Notes: generated by a model not told the origin, from the letters alone. A stretch of DNA of 64,000 nt from Dactylis glomerata (GCA_007115705.1 QXEO01000410.1:186001-250000), one strand, 5' to 3'. Shown: positions 45,162 through 56,574, counted from the stretch's first letter. Numbers and translations: made by a program.

Positions 45162-46270
45162 ATGGCCCCTCCTCCCAAGCCGCCGCCCGGATACTTCGAA
45201 CGCCGCGACGCCCTTATCGCCTCCAAAGCCAAAGCTCTTGCCTCCAATCTCTCCACCTCTCTCGTGCTAGCCCCTCCTCCATCTGCTCTCTCCTACACAG
45301 ATACAATAGCTGATGTTACACCTTTTATCCCAATTACATTAGATCTTGCCGCTCACAACTATTACCATTGGTGCCATTTGTTTGAAGTTCATCTAGGTCG
45401 CTGCAATCTTCGCGGGCATGTCGATGGCTCCGTTCCGCCTCGTCCCGATGATCCGCAATGGGTCAAGGACGACCTCGCCATCATCCAGTGGATCTACACC
45501 CGCGTCTCCACCGAGATCTTCAACCTCGTCTTTCGCAGCGCCGCCACTGCCTCCGCTCTTTGGTCGGCTCTTCGGCAGCTCTTCCAGGACAACGTCGACG
45601 GCCGCGTCACCAGCCTCAACAACGAGCTCCGCAACACCGTCCAGGGCGACACCTCCATCAGCACCTACTGCCAGCACCTTAGTGCTATCGCCGACGAGCT
45701 TCGTGAACTCGGCGATCCCGTGTCCGATCGGCAGCTCATCAACATCCTCGTCGCCGGCCTCAGCAACGACTTCGACAAGCAGGCGTCTTTCATCCCCATG
45801 ATGCGCCCACGCCCTACCTTCACCGAGGTCCGCTCCCTGCTGCAACACGCCGACACCACCCAAACTCGCAAGGCGGCCCGTCCTCAGGCCTTCGTCGCCG
45901 CTCCTCGTCCACCGCCTCAACCTCCTGCGCCCGTGCCACCACCTCCCGCGCCTGCGCCGCAGCCCCCTTCTGGGTGGCGCCCAAGTCCCAACTACAGGGG
46001 CAAAAACCCCATCTGGCGCCCTCCACGACCGCCGCCGCCATCTGCGCCCGTCTACAGCACGCCGCCAGCGCTCGTCTACAGCGCCCCACCTCCCCCGGCT
46101 CCCTCAGGGTGGCGCCCCACGCAGGATCCATGGACAGGCATGGTCCAAGCCTGGTCGATGCCATGGACAGCTCCCTCTCCGGCCGGCACTCCACCGGCAT
46201 ACTTGGGCGGATGGACACCTGGCATGCGCCCTCACACCGGCTCTCCAGGGCTGCTCACACCACGGCCTCC
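45162..46270 (+). pseudogene. Copia gag, internal copy 1, broken by an inverted segment
   Basis: MAPPPKPPPGYFERR opens a Copia gag of the UBN2/Retrotran_gag type (FIPITLDLAAHNYYHWCHLF, LWSALRQLFQDNVDGRVTSL, LSAIADELRELGDPVSD, LINILVAGLSNDFDKQASF), then a Pro-rich linker. At 46,270 the homology to copy 2 stops and the inverted reverse-transcriptase segment begins; about 70 bases present in copy 2 (49,830-49,899) are missing. Confidence 0.88.
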
Positions 46271-47573
46271 TCCGCAGGCGTCTAGCCGTTTCGAAGACCA
46301 AGAAACCAAGTTGTTACCAAGAAAAACACAGTATCCAGACGTGGACCTACGAGTGTCCGGACAACCAGCCCAGTCTGCATCAGAATATGCTGTCAAAGTG
46401 GTAGGAGAGGAAGAGTTTATGTGGAGACCATGATCGAGTGTACCTTTGAGATATCGCAAAATGCATTTGACATGATTAAAGTGTGGAATGCGTGGATCAT
46501 GCATGAATAAGCAGGCTTGTTGTACGGCAAAGGAAATTTCAGGACGAGTGATAGTGAGATATTGAAGTGCACCAGTTAGACTACGGTAAAGTGAGGGATC
46601 AGAAAAAGAATCACCCGTGGAAGAAAGTTTAAAAGTAGTATCTACTGGAGTGCGAGAGGGCTGACAGTCGAGCATACCAGCACGTGTGAGGAGATCAAGA
46701 ACATACTGACGCTGAGAGAGAAAGAGGCCGTGAGTGTCTCTAGTGACAGCAATACCCAAAAAATGATGAAGAAGACCTAGGTCAGTCATAGAAAATTCGG
46801 TGCTAAGAAGAGAGATGATATGATCAAGGAAATTTTGCGTAGAGGCAGTGAGAACAATGTCATCTACATAGAGAAGCAAATAGGCGGTATGAGTGTCAGT
46901 ATGAAAGACAAAGAGAGAGGAGTCAGAATGAGATGGAGAAAATCCTATAGTTTGAATAAAAGTGGAGAAACGCTGAAACCATGCACGGGGAGCTTGTTTA
47001 AGACCATACAAGGATTTCTTTAAGAGACAGACATGAGAGGGATAGGTGGAATCTTCGAAACCTGAGGGTTGTTGACAGTAGACAGTTTCATTTAGATTAC
47101 CATTGAGAAAAGCATTTTTGACATCTAGTTGATGAACAGGCCAGGATGAAGAGATGGCGATGCTAAGAACGGTTCGAATTGTGCTTGGTTTGACAACGGG
47201 AGAGAAGGTTTCATCGTAATCAATGCCGTGTTGTTGTGAAAAACCACGACAGACCCAACGTGCTTTATAGCGAGAGAGAGAACCGTCAGAATGAAATTTT
47301 TGGCGAAAGACCCACTTGCCAGAAACAATATTTGCACCTGTGGGAGGGGGAACTAGTTGCCATGTGTCATTTTGAATAAGTGCATTAAACTCGTCGAGCA
47401 TGGCTGTTTTCCAATTGGGATCTAAGAGGGCAGATTTGTAAGTTTTAGGAATTGGTGAAATAGAGATGGTGGCGGAGAGGTTAAGACGGGTTTGAGGTAG
47501 ACGGAAACCTGATTTGGCACGCGTACGCATGCCGTGGGCGTTGTGGGGTTGAGTTGTAGGAACGGCGTGAGGC
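46271..47573 (-). pseudogene. Inverted reverse transcriptase-RNase H segment of Copia copy 1
   Basis: The minus strand is open from 47,530 and reads the Copia reverse transcriptase (WKTAMLDEFNALIQNDTWQL, KWVFRQKFHSDGSLSRYKAR, QLDVKNAFLNGNL, catalytic YVDDIVLTAS) and RNase H (AYSDADWAGCPDTRRSTSGY, SWSSKR). In a normal element this lies after integrase on the plus strand. Here about 1.3 kb is flipped and moved between gag and protease. The frame itself is intact, so the inversion is recent. Confidence 0.92.
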
Positions 47574-48536
47574 GGACTCTCTCTGTACCAGCTGCCAACC
47601 GTGCCCCCCGCACCATCATCGTCGACTGCACCACCTCTCCTTCCTACTCCAACGCCAACCTGGGATCAAGCCGCCTTTCTACAGGCCATGAACAATTTTG
47701 CTGCTCAAGGGAACTCAGGTACGGACTGGATTTTCGACTCTGGTGCTTCTAGTCACATGTTTTCATCACATAATATGCTGTCAAATTGCACTTCGACACC
47801 CTTTTCATCCATTACATTAGGAGATGGCTCCACTATTCCAATCTATTGCGTCGGTCACACAAAAATACCATCACCCACCAAACCTCTACTCCTCCGTGAT
47901 GTCCTAGTAGCACCAGCTCTTATCAAAAACCTAATCTCTATTCGACAATTTACTCGTGATAATCTCGTCTCTGTTGAATTTGACTATTTTGGCTTATCTG
48001 TGAAGGATTACCTGACCAAGGCGGAGATCGCTCGATTCAATAGCTCCGGAGACCTCTACACCGTCCATGGAACCTCCACCGCCGCCCAGCCCTCTTCCAT
48101 GCTCGCCTCGGTGGAACTTTGGCACCAGCGTTTAGGACATCCCAACACCGCCACCATGTCATCGCTTCTTAGTGATTTTTCTATTCCATGTAATAAAGAC
48201 ACTCATGAGCCTTCAACCTGTGAATCGTGTCAACAAGGCAAACATGTCCGCCTTCCCTTTAGCTCCTCCACCACTTTTAGTAATTTTCCTTTCAAATTGC
48301 TCCATTGCGATATTTGGACACCTCCACATAAAAGTATTTCAGGTTTTAAGTATTATCTCATTATTTTAGATGATTTCACTCATTATTCTTTCGAGTTATT
48401 TCAAGTTCGAGTTCTGCATGTCCCATCCTCCGCTCAGTTCGCGGACATCTTCACCAAAGGACTACCGACTACATCTTTTGTTGATATTCGTTTCAGTCTC
48501 AACGTTGTTGAACCCCACGTTGATACTGCGGGGGAA
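47574..48536 (+). pseudogene. Copia protease and partial integrase of copy 1, fused to RNase H tail
   Basis: Protease with DSGASSHM (WIFDSGASSHMFSSHNMLS), the GAG-pre-integrase domain (LWHQRLGHPNTATMSSLL, CESCQQGKHVRLPF) and the start of integrase (LLHCDIWTPPHKSISGFKYY) are followed at about 48,390 by a deletion junction. The remaining 48,391-48,536 codes the last part of RNase H (FADIFTKGLP). Most of the integrase catalytic core is missing. Confidence 0.88.
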
Positions 48537-48664
48537 TGTTAGATTACAAGTCGGTTTAGGTTTGCTTGTGTCCCAAGATAGGGTTAGCCGCATTGGCCCC
48601 TATATATTCTTTGTAAAACTGAACGTATCAATCATCAATTTATGAGACAAAACATATTCTTTCA
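48537..48664 (+). repeat. Copia LTR 2 (128 bp)
   Basis: Identical to LTR 1 except for one base. It is preceded by GATACTGCGGGGGAA, the polypurine tract, and followed by TGGTATCAGA, so it serves as 3' LTR of copy 1 and 5' LTR of copy 2. Confidence 0.92.
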
Positions 48665-48693
48665 TGGTATCAGACACCGATCCGATCTAGGGT

Positions 48694-50898
48694 ATGGCCC
48701 CTCCTCCCAAGCCGCCGCCGCCGCCGCCGCCGCCGCCCGGATACTTCGAGCGCCGCGACGCCCTTATCGCCTCCAAAGCCAAAGCTCTTGCCTCCAATCT
48801 CTCCACATCTCTCGTGCTAGCCCCTCCTCCATCTGCTCTCTCCTACACAGATACAATAGCTGATGTTACACCTTTTATCCCAATTACATTAGATCTTGCC
48901 GCTCACAACTATTACCATTGGTGCCATTTGTTTGAAGTTCATCTAGGTCGCTGCAATCTTCGCGGGCATGTCGATGGCTCTGTTCCACCTCGTCCCGATG
49001 ATCCGCAATGGGTCAAGGACGACCTCGCCATCATCTAGTGGATCTACACCCGCGTCTCCACCGAGATCTTCAACCTCGTCTTTCGCAGCGCCGCCACTGC
49101 CTCCGCTCTTTGGTCGGCTCTTCGGCAGCTCTTCCAGGACAACGTCGACGGCCGCGTCACCAGCCTCAACAACGAGCTCTGCAACACCGTCCAGGGCGAC
49201 ACCTCCATCAGCACCTACTGCCAGCACCTTAGTGCTATCGCCGACGAGCTTCGTGAACTCGGCGATCCCGTGTCCGATCGGCAGCTCATCAACATCCTCG
49301 TCGCCGGCCTCAGCAACGACTTCGACAAGCAGGCGTCTTTCATCCCCATGATGCGCCCACGCCCCACCTTCGCCGAGGTCCGCTCCCTGCTGCAACACGC
49401 CGACACCACCCAAACTCGCAAGGCGGCCCGTCCTCAGGCCTTCGTCGCCGCTCCTCGTCCACCGCCTCAACCTCCTGCGCCCGTGCCACCACCTCCCGCA
49501 CCTGCGCCGCAGCCCCCTTCTGGGTGGCGCCCAAGTCCCAACTACAGGGGCAAAAACCCCATCTGGCGCCCTCCACGACCGCCGCCGCCATCTGCGCCCG
49601 TCTACAGCACGCCGCCAGCGCCCGTCTACAGCGCCCCACCTCCCCCGGCTCCCTCAGGGTGGCGTCCCACGCAGGATCCATGGACAGGCATGGTCCAAGC
49701 CTGGTCGATGCCATGGACAGCTCCCTCTCCGGCCGGCACTCCACCGGCATACTTGGGCGGATGGACGCCCGGCATGCGCCCTCACACCGGCTCTCCAGGG
49801 CTGCTCACACCACGGCCTCCTCCGCAGGCGTACTACGCTGCTCCGCCACCCATGTACGATGCGCCCCCGCCCTCCCTCTACACCAACCCGGGAGGCGGAC
49901 TCTCTCCGTACCAGCTGCCAACCGTGCCCCTCGCGCCATCATCGTCGACTGCACCACCTCTCCTTCCTACTCCAATGCCAACCTGGGATCAAGCCGCCTT
50001 TCTACAGGCCATGAACAATTTTGCTGCTCAAGGGAACTCAGGTACGGACTGGATTTTCGACTCTGGTGCTTCTAGTCACATGTTTTCGTCACATAATATG
50101 CTGTCAAATTGCACTTCGACACCCTTTTCATCCATTACATTAGGAGATGGCTCCACTATTCCAATCTATTGCGTCGGTCACACAAAAATACCATCACCCA
50201 CCAAACCTCTACTCCTCCGTGATGTCCTAGTAGCACCAGCTCTTATCAAAAACCTAATCTCTGTTCGACAATTTACTCGTGATAATCTCGTCTCTGTTGA
50301 ATTTGACTATTTTGGCTTATCTGTGAAGGATTACCTGACCAAGGCGGAGATCGCTCGATTCAATAGCTCCGGAGACCTCTACACCGTCCATGGAACCTCC
50401 ACCGCCGCCCAGCCCTCTTCCATGCTCGCCTCGGTGGAACTTTGGCACCAACGTTTAGGACATCCCAACACCGCCACCATGTCATCGCTTCTTACTGATT
50501 TTTTTATTCCATGTAATAAAGACACTCATGAGCCTTCAACCTGTGAATCGTGTCAACAAGGCAAACATGTCCGCCTTCCCTTTAGCTCCTCCACCACTTT
50601 TAGTACTTTTCCTTTCGAATTGCTCCATTGCGATATTTGGACATCTCCACATAAAAGTATTTCAGGTTTTAAGTATTATCTCGTTATTTTAGATGATTTC
50701 ACTCATTATACATGGACCTTTCCTCTCCGAAATAAATCTGATGTTCACACAATTTTTCTAAACTTTCAACGCTATGTAACCACACACTTTTTCCTCCCAA
50801 TCCGTTTCATCCAATGTGACAATGGCCGTGAATTTAATAACTTTAGCAATAGAGAATTCTTTCTTCATCACGGCATTCTATTGAATTGCATGCACTAG
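48694..50898 (+). pseudogene. Copia gag-protease-partial integrase, internal copy 2
   Basis: The frame equals copy 1 with an expansion of six Pro codons after MAPPPKPPP (CCG repeat at 48,713-48,738) and one TAG at 49,036-49,038 (ATCATC-TAG, CAG in copy 1). From 49,270 it is open through gag, protease and integrase to DNGREFNNFSNREFF at 50,870. It then ends where the SMART-like sequence begins, so RT and RNase H are absent. Confidence 0.88.
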
Positions 50899-51119
50899 CC
50901 AGTTGAACCAAGAGTCCGAACTGATGGAAAGGGCTAGATAATTTATTTCAACACTCACCCTACGTCTTTGCCCTTTGGCCTATTGTGACGTGTTTTGGGG
51001 AGCCGCAATATTTTTTTTTTAAATTTTTGCGTTGGTCGGGATTTGATCCTAAGACCTCCTGCTCTGATACCATATTGATTTGAGAGCACTAGCCAGTTGA
51101 ACCAAAAGTCCGAACTGAT
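50892..51119 (-). mobile_element. SMART/TRIM-like miniature LTR element
   Basis: Direct repeats of 34 bp with one mismatch (50,892-50,925 and 51,086-51,119) flank about 160 bp. On the minus strand the right-hand repeat is followed by TGGTATCAGAGC (51,061-51,072), the initiator-Met primer site, which identifies a tiny LTR element with LTRs of roughly 47 bp. There is no coding capacity. Its left LTR is cut at the junction with the Copia integrase. Such SMART elements under 300 bp are known in grasses. Confidence 0.7.
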
Positions 51120-51208
51120 AAAACATATTCTTTCAGCTTTCCCCAATTCATGCCAGCATGCACCTGGTGGGAAGCGGCGGGGAGTTGATGTTGGTGCACT
51201 GCGTACTA

Positions 51209-51366
51209 CTCCCTCCGTTTAGAAATATAAGATGTTTTAGCTTTGTGAAGTGAGTGTATCTAGACATCTTTTAGTGTATAGATTCAAGCGAATCTATATA
51301 TTAAAAGATGTCTAGATACACTCATTTTACAAATCTAAAACATCTTATATTTTCGGACGGAGGGAG
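51209..51366. mobile_element. Stowaway MITE (158 bp)
   Basis: Terminal repeats CTCCCTCCGT and ACGGAGGGAG are flanked by TA duplications (51,207-51,208 and 51,367-51,368). The interior forms a long hairpin (ATAAGATGTTTTAG and its inverse, AAGATGTCTAGATACACTCA region). This is the commonest MITE type in Triticeae genes. Removing it with one TA restores the F-box reading frame. Confidence 0.95.
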
Positions 51367-51722
51367 TAATTCGGATGGATCCAAGGTGCTTCGAGTACTT
51401 CGTGTATCAGCTAGATTTGGACACAGGGAAACGAATCCTGGCAAAGAGCTTCAGTGGGCGTGCATTGTTCATCGGCATGTACTGCTCTCTTTCGGTGTCC
51501 CCGGAGGTTTTCCCCTCCGTCGCTCGTGACACCATGTACCTAAGTCGCCATATCGACGAGAGAGCAGTTCTGCAAATTGAGGCCCACAATCTCGCCCATG
51601 AATATACTGAAGATTTAACCTGCAACTTCGACAGCTCCGTGTCGTCGTCGCCGCATACTCTTGTTGAATGCCTAGCCTTGTGCCATACTCGCAATATTAG
51701 GCACCAGACTAGGCTGATTTGA

Positions 51723-52900
51723 TTTGTATGTGTTCTTGTTTTGCTTTTGTACTGCTGGGGCTGGACTACAAACAATTCTCCCGGAGGCTTGAATTCCCTT
51801 GTAATTTCTGTGTGCAGTAGGGTGTGACTTCTTGTAGGGTTGTACTGCATAACATCTTCTGTTAGTACATCGAGACAGAAATAAAATTGTATTTTCTTGA
51901 AAACTTGTTGTTGACCGCTCTCTGAATGAATATTTTGCTGAGCTTCTGCCAAAGGGCCACATGTTCACCCTGTCCTGTCCTCCATCCCGGCGGCCATGTA
52001 CATCTGTTGTGAAAAGTTTAGCGGCCCCAGATGTGAATCTGAGGTATGTGCGATTTGTCCCCAGCATCTATTCAAGAGTTCAACTTTCCAAATTTGCATG
52101 AAATTGCTGTCATGGTGATGGGTGGTAAGTTATGCTTGAGCTAGAACGAAAATTACCCTGATGCACCTTTGCAACGTTGCATAGTTTCTTTTAAGTTTCG
52201 TATTGTTGCAAGCTGAAATAATGGCCTCGGTGATGCACTTCTCTCCATCTACCCTGATGCATCAGCTTTGCCATGCTAATAAGAATATCTATACTTTTTT
52301 TGACCCTGATGCATGTGCATCAGGGTACGCCTACACAGCTCCGCCCCATTCATTCTTCTTTCTCCGCTTCTTGGAACGTTTCTGATATAGTCCACGATGT
52401 AAGTTCTGTTCACTGTCTTCTATGGGTAACGAACCCTGTGGAGCACGAGATGTTGGAAATTGAACAATCAATTGTATGAAGTGTAATTTTTACTGAAGTC
52501 GTGGTAGAAAGATAAGTCACACTAAATATTTGGATCATAGATATCCAAGAAATTATCCTTAATACCTAGACAAAAGATCGTATGTCTAGAATACCACCCT
52601 TGGAAGATTCGAATGAATAGCAATCTCTAGTCCAATGCACTTCGTCCACGTACAATCAAGAAAGGTGCTTAAATTCATCCCTAGAAAAATCGCCGGACGA
52701 AATTGTAAGAACAAAAGTTAAATGCTCCAATTCACGCATCATATGATGCAGAAGCTTATGAGTTACATGAATGACTTTATGATTCCCAAGAAAAATCCTT
52801 GATAATTTTACACCATCACAAGAATCATTCTATGTGTTTTCTGCCTTGTCTTGACATCGGCTCACGGCAGAGCAATCACGGATAGCCCAACATTTAAATC
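51723..52900. other. Intergenic region between the F-box gene and the RFNR gene
   Basis: The left part should hold the F-box 3'UTR; an AATAAA signal lies at about 51,889. Four copies of ACCCTGATGCA occur (52,155, 52,251, 52,303 and inverted at 52,316), the last two forming a 24-bp palindrome. The right part would hold the 3' end of the reductase mRNA. No further gene is seen. Confidence 0.55.
52303..52326. repeat. 24-bp palindrome of ACCCTGATGCA
   Basis: Two perfect 11-bp arms are separated by TG. The arm sequence also occurs singly at 52,155 and 52,251. Confidence 0.85.
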
Positions 52901-55529
52901 CTAGTAAACCTCAACATGCCATTGTTTGTTCTTCTTGAGCTGTGATAGCTTCTGATCCCAGCTCTCCCCTCTCTGCTCTGCCACTTTCTTTAGTGTGTCC
53001 TGAATCCCAGGCATCATTCCTTTCAAACCACAGAAGTAGATGTGTGCTCCACCATCCAAAAGCTTGAAAATCTCATCGCTGTACTCTTCAATCTTGTCCT
53101 GGACGTACATCTTGCCACCACTCTTGTTCTTCTCCTCCCTACTCAGTGCTTTGTCAAACCTACAGATTCAACACACTCAATTAATATTCTACCGGCACAA
53201 AGAACACACATATTTCATTCAAGTGGTGGTACACTCAATATCAATAATGCTCTGACGGAAGCATCTACCAATGACAAAATGCCGTTTGGGGCATATTTAA
53301 AGGATGATAACTTAAAAAGGGTATCAAGATGTAAGAGGTCTAGTAACCTGAAATTGTCTGGATACTGCTTAAGGTAGCTTGTGAACTCTTCATCATAAAG
53401 AAGGCTGTCCGAATTAGCCACACCAAGGAAGAGCCAAGCCAGGCCACCAAATCTGTAGTTCGGGACATCTTCCATGAACATACGGCGTAGGTACCCACGG
53501 TAGGGAGCAACACCGGTGCCAGTGGCAATCATGATATGGGTTGCATTTGGATCAGTCTCAGGCAGGAGCATGATTTTGCCAGAGGGGCCTGAGATCAGAA
53601 AGAAATCACTGTGAGATGCTTAAAGGTATATCCAACATATGCCATTAACTACGAGTACACAAAATTCTACAGGAAAGATGTATGTGCATACATGTTGTTT
53701 TTGTATTCCAAAGCTAATCAGGAAGCAAAACAGATTTTAAAGGAAATCTAACTATTGTATGCAGGTTTCTTTATAAAAAGAATCAAGTGCAACAAATATT
53801 GGATAAAACGGATCCAGTGGGTGTGTAGGCAATTGCCATACTGGAAGATGCTCTTGGCTACTCAGACTTTGTTATTGTCTGTCTAGTATCTAGGAAGTTG
53901 TTTTTAGTTGGAATGTAGACTGTAAAGCAGTGGCAATGTGAAGCATTGCATGATTATGTCCTGCTCCGTCTTAATTTACATCTTACAAGGTGTGTATATG
54001 TAAGCATTCAGAAACAGATGGTCTACCACGGCAGAACTTTAGGAGAATGCAACCGCAAAAAATTGGTCATCTTAGAGGCCCTCATATAACACTGGTAAGT
54101 GGTAACACACAGGAACTCCTTTACATTCCGTCTGAAATAATAAACTAACCTGTCAGCTGAATCTTGTCCCCAGGTTTTGAGTTGCATAAGAAATTACTGC
54201 AGACACCATTCTTCGAGGGGTCCTCCTTGCCAGTTTCAGGATCATAATAGACAGCACGGCGAACACATAAACTGGCAGTCTTCCCGTCAAATGAATCCCC
54301 ATACCTAGTAGATGCAATTGAATAAAGCCGGACATTCTGTGGGTTTCCAGGCTTCTTTGGGTTTTCTCCCTGAGAAATGCACATAAGATTCAGTAAGGGA
54401 TGAACATGGAAATGTGAAGACACGGACAATAGCAAATGAAATGATTAGATATCCGGTACTTGAGTTAGTTAGCCTAAAGCAATGCTCCTACACAAAGCAT
54501 CAAGCAGCATATTCAAACCAATGTCTACAGATTTGAACATAACTTAAGTACAGCATACTTGATATGTTAATCCTCTTATTTAACAACACGAAGAGTCGAT
54601 ACTTTCAGTATTCAGTAAGGCACATGAAACGACTGATAAAATGGTGGAAAGGACCAAAACACTTACCGGAGGAATAATCCCGTAGCTCTGCCCCTCCCAG
54701 TACGGCACATTGCCACCATGGTCGATGACAACGTGGCACGTCTCCCCCGGAGCGTTAGGGCCTACTGCCCGCTCGACCGACACGATGGTGGCCGTGTAAG
54801 GCCCCTTGGGCTTGTAGGTGTTGAGCGGTGGCTCCTTGGCGCTCTCCAGGTCGAGAGGCACGACGGAGACCTTGCTCTTGCTCGACTGCTGAACCGCCAT
54901 ACAGTGCACCTTCCTGGCATGCCTCCGCTGCGCCGCGGCCTTGCTCCCGCACGCCAATGCGGTGCCGGTCCATGATTTGTTCGTGAAGCTAAGGTTGTTG
55001 GTGCCCTGAAGCATGGCAAAAAAGGAGAAACTTTTAAGTAACATGAAGTAAAATTTTAGCATATTGTTGTGTTTGTCGCGCCATCCTAGTACAATGCCAG
55101 CCGAGAGTTGACAGGCTAACAGAGCAAGAGCTCTGAATTGCTAAGCGTGCATCTACAGATAGCGCGAAGCGACAGTCCCAGAGGTATGTTTTTTTTAAAG
55201 TTCAGTCGCAGAGGTATCGAATAGCTATATACAGCTCCCTGCTCGAACCAATCTGCCGGCTCCAACGACCCAGACCTCACCAATCTGCCGAAGTCAGCCT
55301 ACCAATTCAGGCGCTAGCACACGATTCGCCGACCTAGAGAAGTAAAAGGGGCACCTTTGCACGCACCTGGATCCCGGAACTCCTGGCGGCGCGATCCGAG
55401 CCGGCGGGCGCCGAGAAAGCCACCTACAGCAGGGGAGGAAAACAAAGGTCAGCACCCGCCGCGCAGCTTCGCGAGAATCGGAGACGGGGGGCAGGGCGTA
55501 CGTACCTGGGACGCAGCGGCGGTGGCCAT
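52901..55529 (-). CDS. Ferredoxin-NADP(+) reductase, root type, plastid precursor
   Basis: Six exons: 55,529-55,506; 55,423-55,367; 55,005-54,667; 54,369-54,150; 53,588-53,348; 53,159-52,901, all with GT-AG introns, giving 379 residues. The enzyme exchanges electrons between NADPH and ferredoxin through FAD. Residues 1 to about 60 look like a plastid transit peptide (MATAAASQVAFSAPAG, rich in Ala, Ser, Arg). FAD-binding motifs are RLYS (154-157), CVRR (175-178) and GVCSN (195-199); NADP contacts are GTGVAP (237-242) and CGLKG (337-341); the C-terminal Tyr is present in VEVY. The sequence (PLNTYKPKGPYTATIVSVER, GENPKKPGNPQNVRLYS, KNGVCSNFLCNSKPGD) matches root isozymes and not leaf ones, so the likely role is supplying reduced ferredoxin to nitrite reductase and glutamate synthase in non-green plastids. 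No break is seen. Confidence 0.96.
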
Positions 55530-55610
55530 GGCTGGCTGGTGGGTTGACGGACGGAGGGAGGGTAGGCGGGGTTTTGATCTGTGGAAAGAGGGGAAGATGG
55601 CGGAGGCGGG

Positions 55611-55617
55611 TTTATAG
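55611..55617 (-). promoter_or_regulatory. TATA box of the root FNR gene
   Basis: The minus strand reads CTATAAA, 82 bases before the start codon, in a GC-rich promoter. A transcription start near 55,580 is expected. Confidence 0.6.
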
Positions 55618-56574
55618 GTCGGGGGAGATCGGAGTCAGAGCCCTTGAGGCGACGGAAGGGACGGCGACGTCCGTTCCTGTCCTGCCTGGGGTTGCCTCGC
55701 TATTTTTTCTTCGACAGTGACCAGGTGCTGCTCATTAGTCGAACGAGCCACCTGCTAATCTTGGCTAATTAAACTAATCGACGAATGGTCAGATTAGTCG
55801 ACAGTGTTTCATACCACTCCTAGATCAAGTTGTCATTAGATTAATCAGTGAAAGTTTTGATTAGATTAGCAAGGCCTCGTTTGGCCGCAGGCGCAGAGCC
55901 GCTGCTGGGATGGTTCAGACGAGAAAAGATGGCTGCTTGAGTGCCTCGTTTGGCTGCTTGAAATGGCCCTGTGATGCCATGAAAGGGCAGTGGCCACCTC
56001 TGTTGCCTCTCACTCGGATCACAAAGTCAGAACTGTGCTGGTGTGATTGCATCCCTCCCGGTCGTCAGAGAACAAACTACATGAACAGAAGAATTTACGC
56101 CCACTCCATGTCCATGTCATTTTTCATGGTATTGGTCTTTACAGACAACCACAGCATGCGCACCTGCACCGAAGAAAACCTAGCTTTCCTTACTGTAAAA
56201 ACCTTTGACCTTTGATGATGTTTCACTTTTACTGATGTTGCCCCTCTCCATCCCTGGAACATTTGCCAGGAGAAGGGAGGGGTTCTGCTGCACAGGTTTA
56301 TTTGTCTTTTTACACCCAGAAAGAAACAGCCCCTAAGACTAGTAACCCACTGCTATCTTCTTCTTCCTTCCCCCCCCACAAAGGGGCAGAAGCTATATTA
56401 TTCTTTTGGACAACAGAAACAGCTACAGACAACACGGAGCTACATACGACACGACGACGACGACGACTACAACACAACTGACACATGCACTGCACCACAA
56501 TGGTTTTCCGACTCTCAGACCCAACCTACGCTTGGACGGGCCGCTGCAGTGCGACAGACACAACTTCATTTCAT
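55618..56574. other. Intergenic region between root FNR promoter and CNOT9 3' end
   Basis: It carries the distal FNR promoter and the CNOT9 3'UTR. A CGA/CGAC microsatellite lies near 56,450-56,475. No other gene or mobile element was recognised. Confidence 0.5.

Larger units (their letters stand above)
45005..51135 (+). mobile_element. Rearranged tandem Copia retrotransposon (LTR-int-LTR-int-LTR remnant)
   Basis: It is flanked by a perfect 5-bp target duplication GCTTT (45,000-45,004 and 51,136-51,140). Order: LTR 45,005-45,132; internal copy 1 45,133-48,536; LTR 48,537-48,664; internal copy 2 48,665 to about 50,891; a TRIM/SMART-like element 50,892-51,119; and the last 16 bases of a third LTR 51,120-51,135. 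The two complete LTRs differ by one base in 128. Both internal copies start with the initiator-Met primer site TGGTATCAGA. The element interrupts an otherwise intact F-box gene and is therefore recent. Confidence 0.92.
44173..51722 (+). pseudogene. F-box/DUF295 protein gene split by Copia and Stowaway insertions
   Basis: Exon 1 is 44,173-44,189 (MAQSQ), the GT-AG intron ends at 44,285, and exon 2 runs 44,286-45,004. It opens with an F-box-like helix set (DWANLADGPAGLLAERVL, DYIRFRAVCQPWRR) and continues into the DUF295 beta-propeller-like region (LLNPLTRHLAELPPLT). The Copia element 45,005-51,135 then intervenes. Coding continues at 51,141-51,208, is cut again by the Stowaway MITE (51,209-51,366), and ends 51,369-51,722 (CFEYFVYQLDLDTGKRIL, SLSVSPEVFPSVARDTMYLS). 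Subtracting both insertions and one copy of each target duplication leaves 1,158 nt, that is 385 codons plus stop with no frame break. F-box proteins of this type act as substrate adaptors of SCF ubiquitin ligases; the target is unknown. Confidence 0.88.

Noticed and set aside
52901..55529. Leaf-type FNR (photosynthetic isozyme)
   Set aside because: Motifs such as NTYKPKGPYTATIV and GENPKKPGNPQNVRLYS are those of root isozymes; leaf forms have a different N-terminal region and RLYSIASS context.
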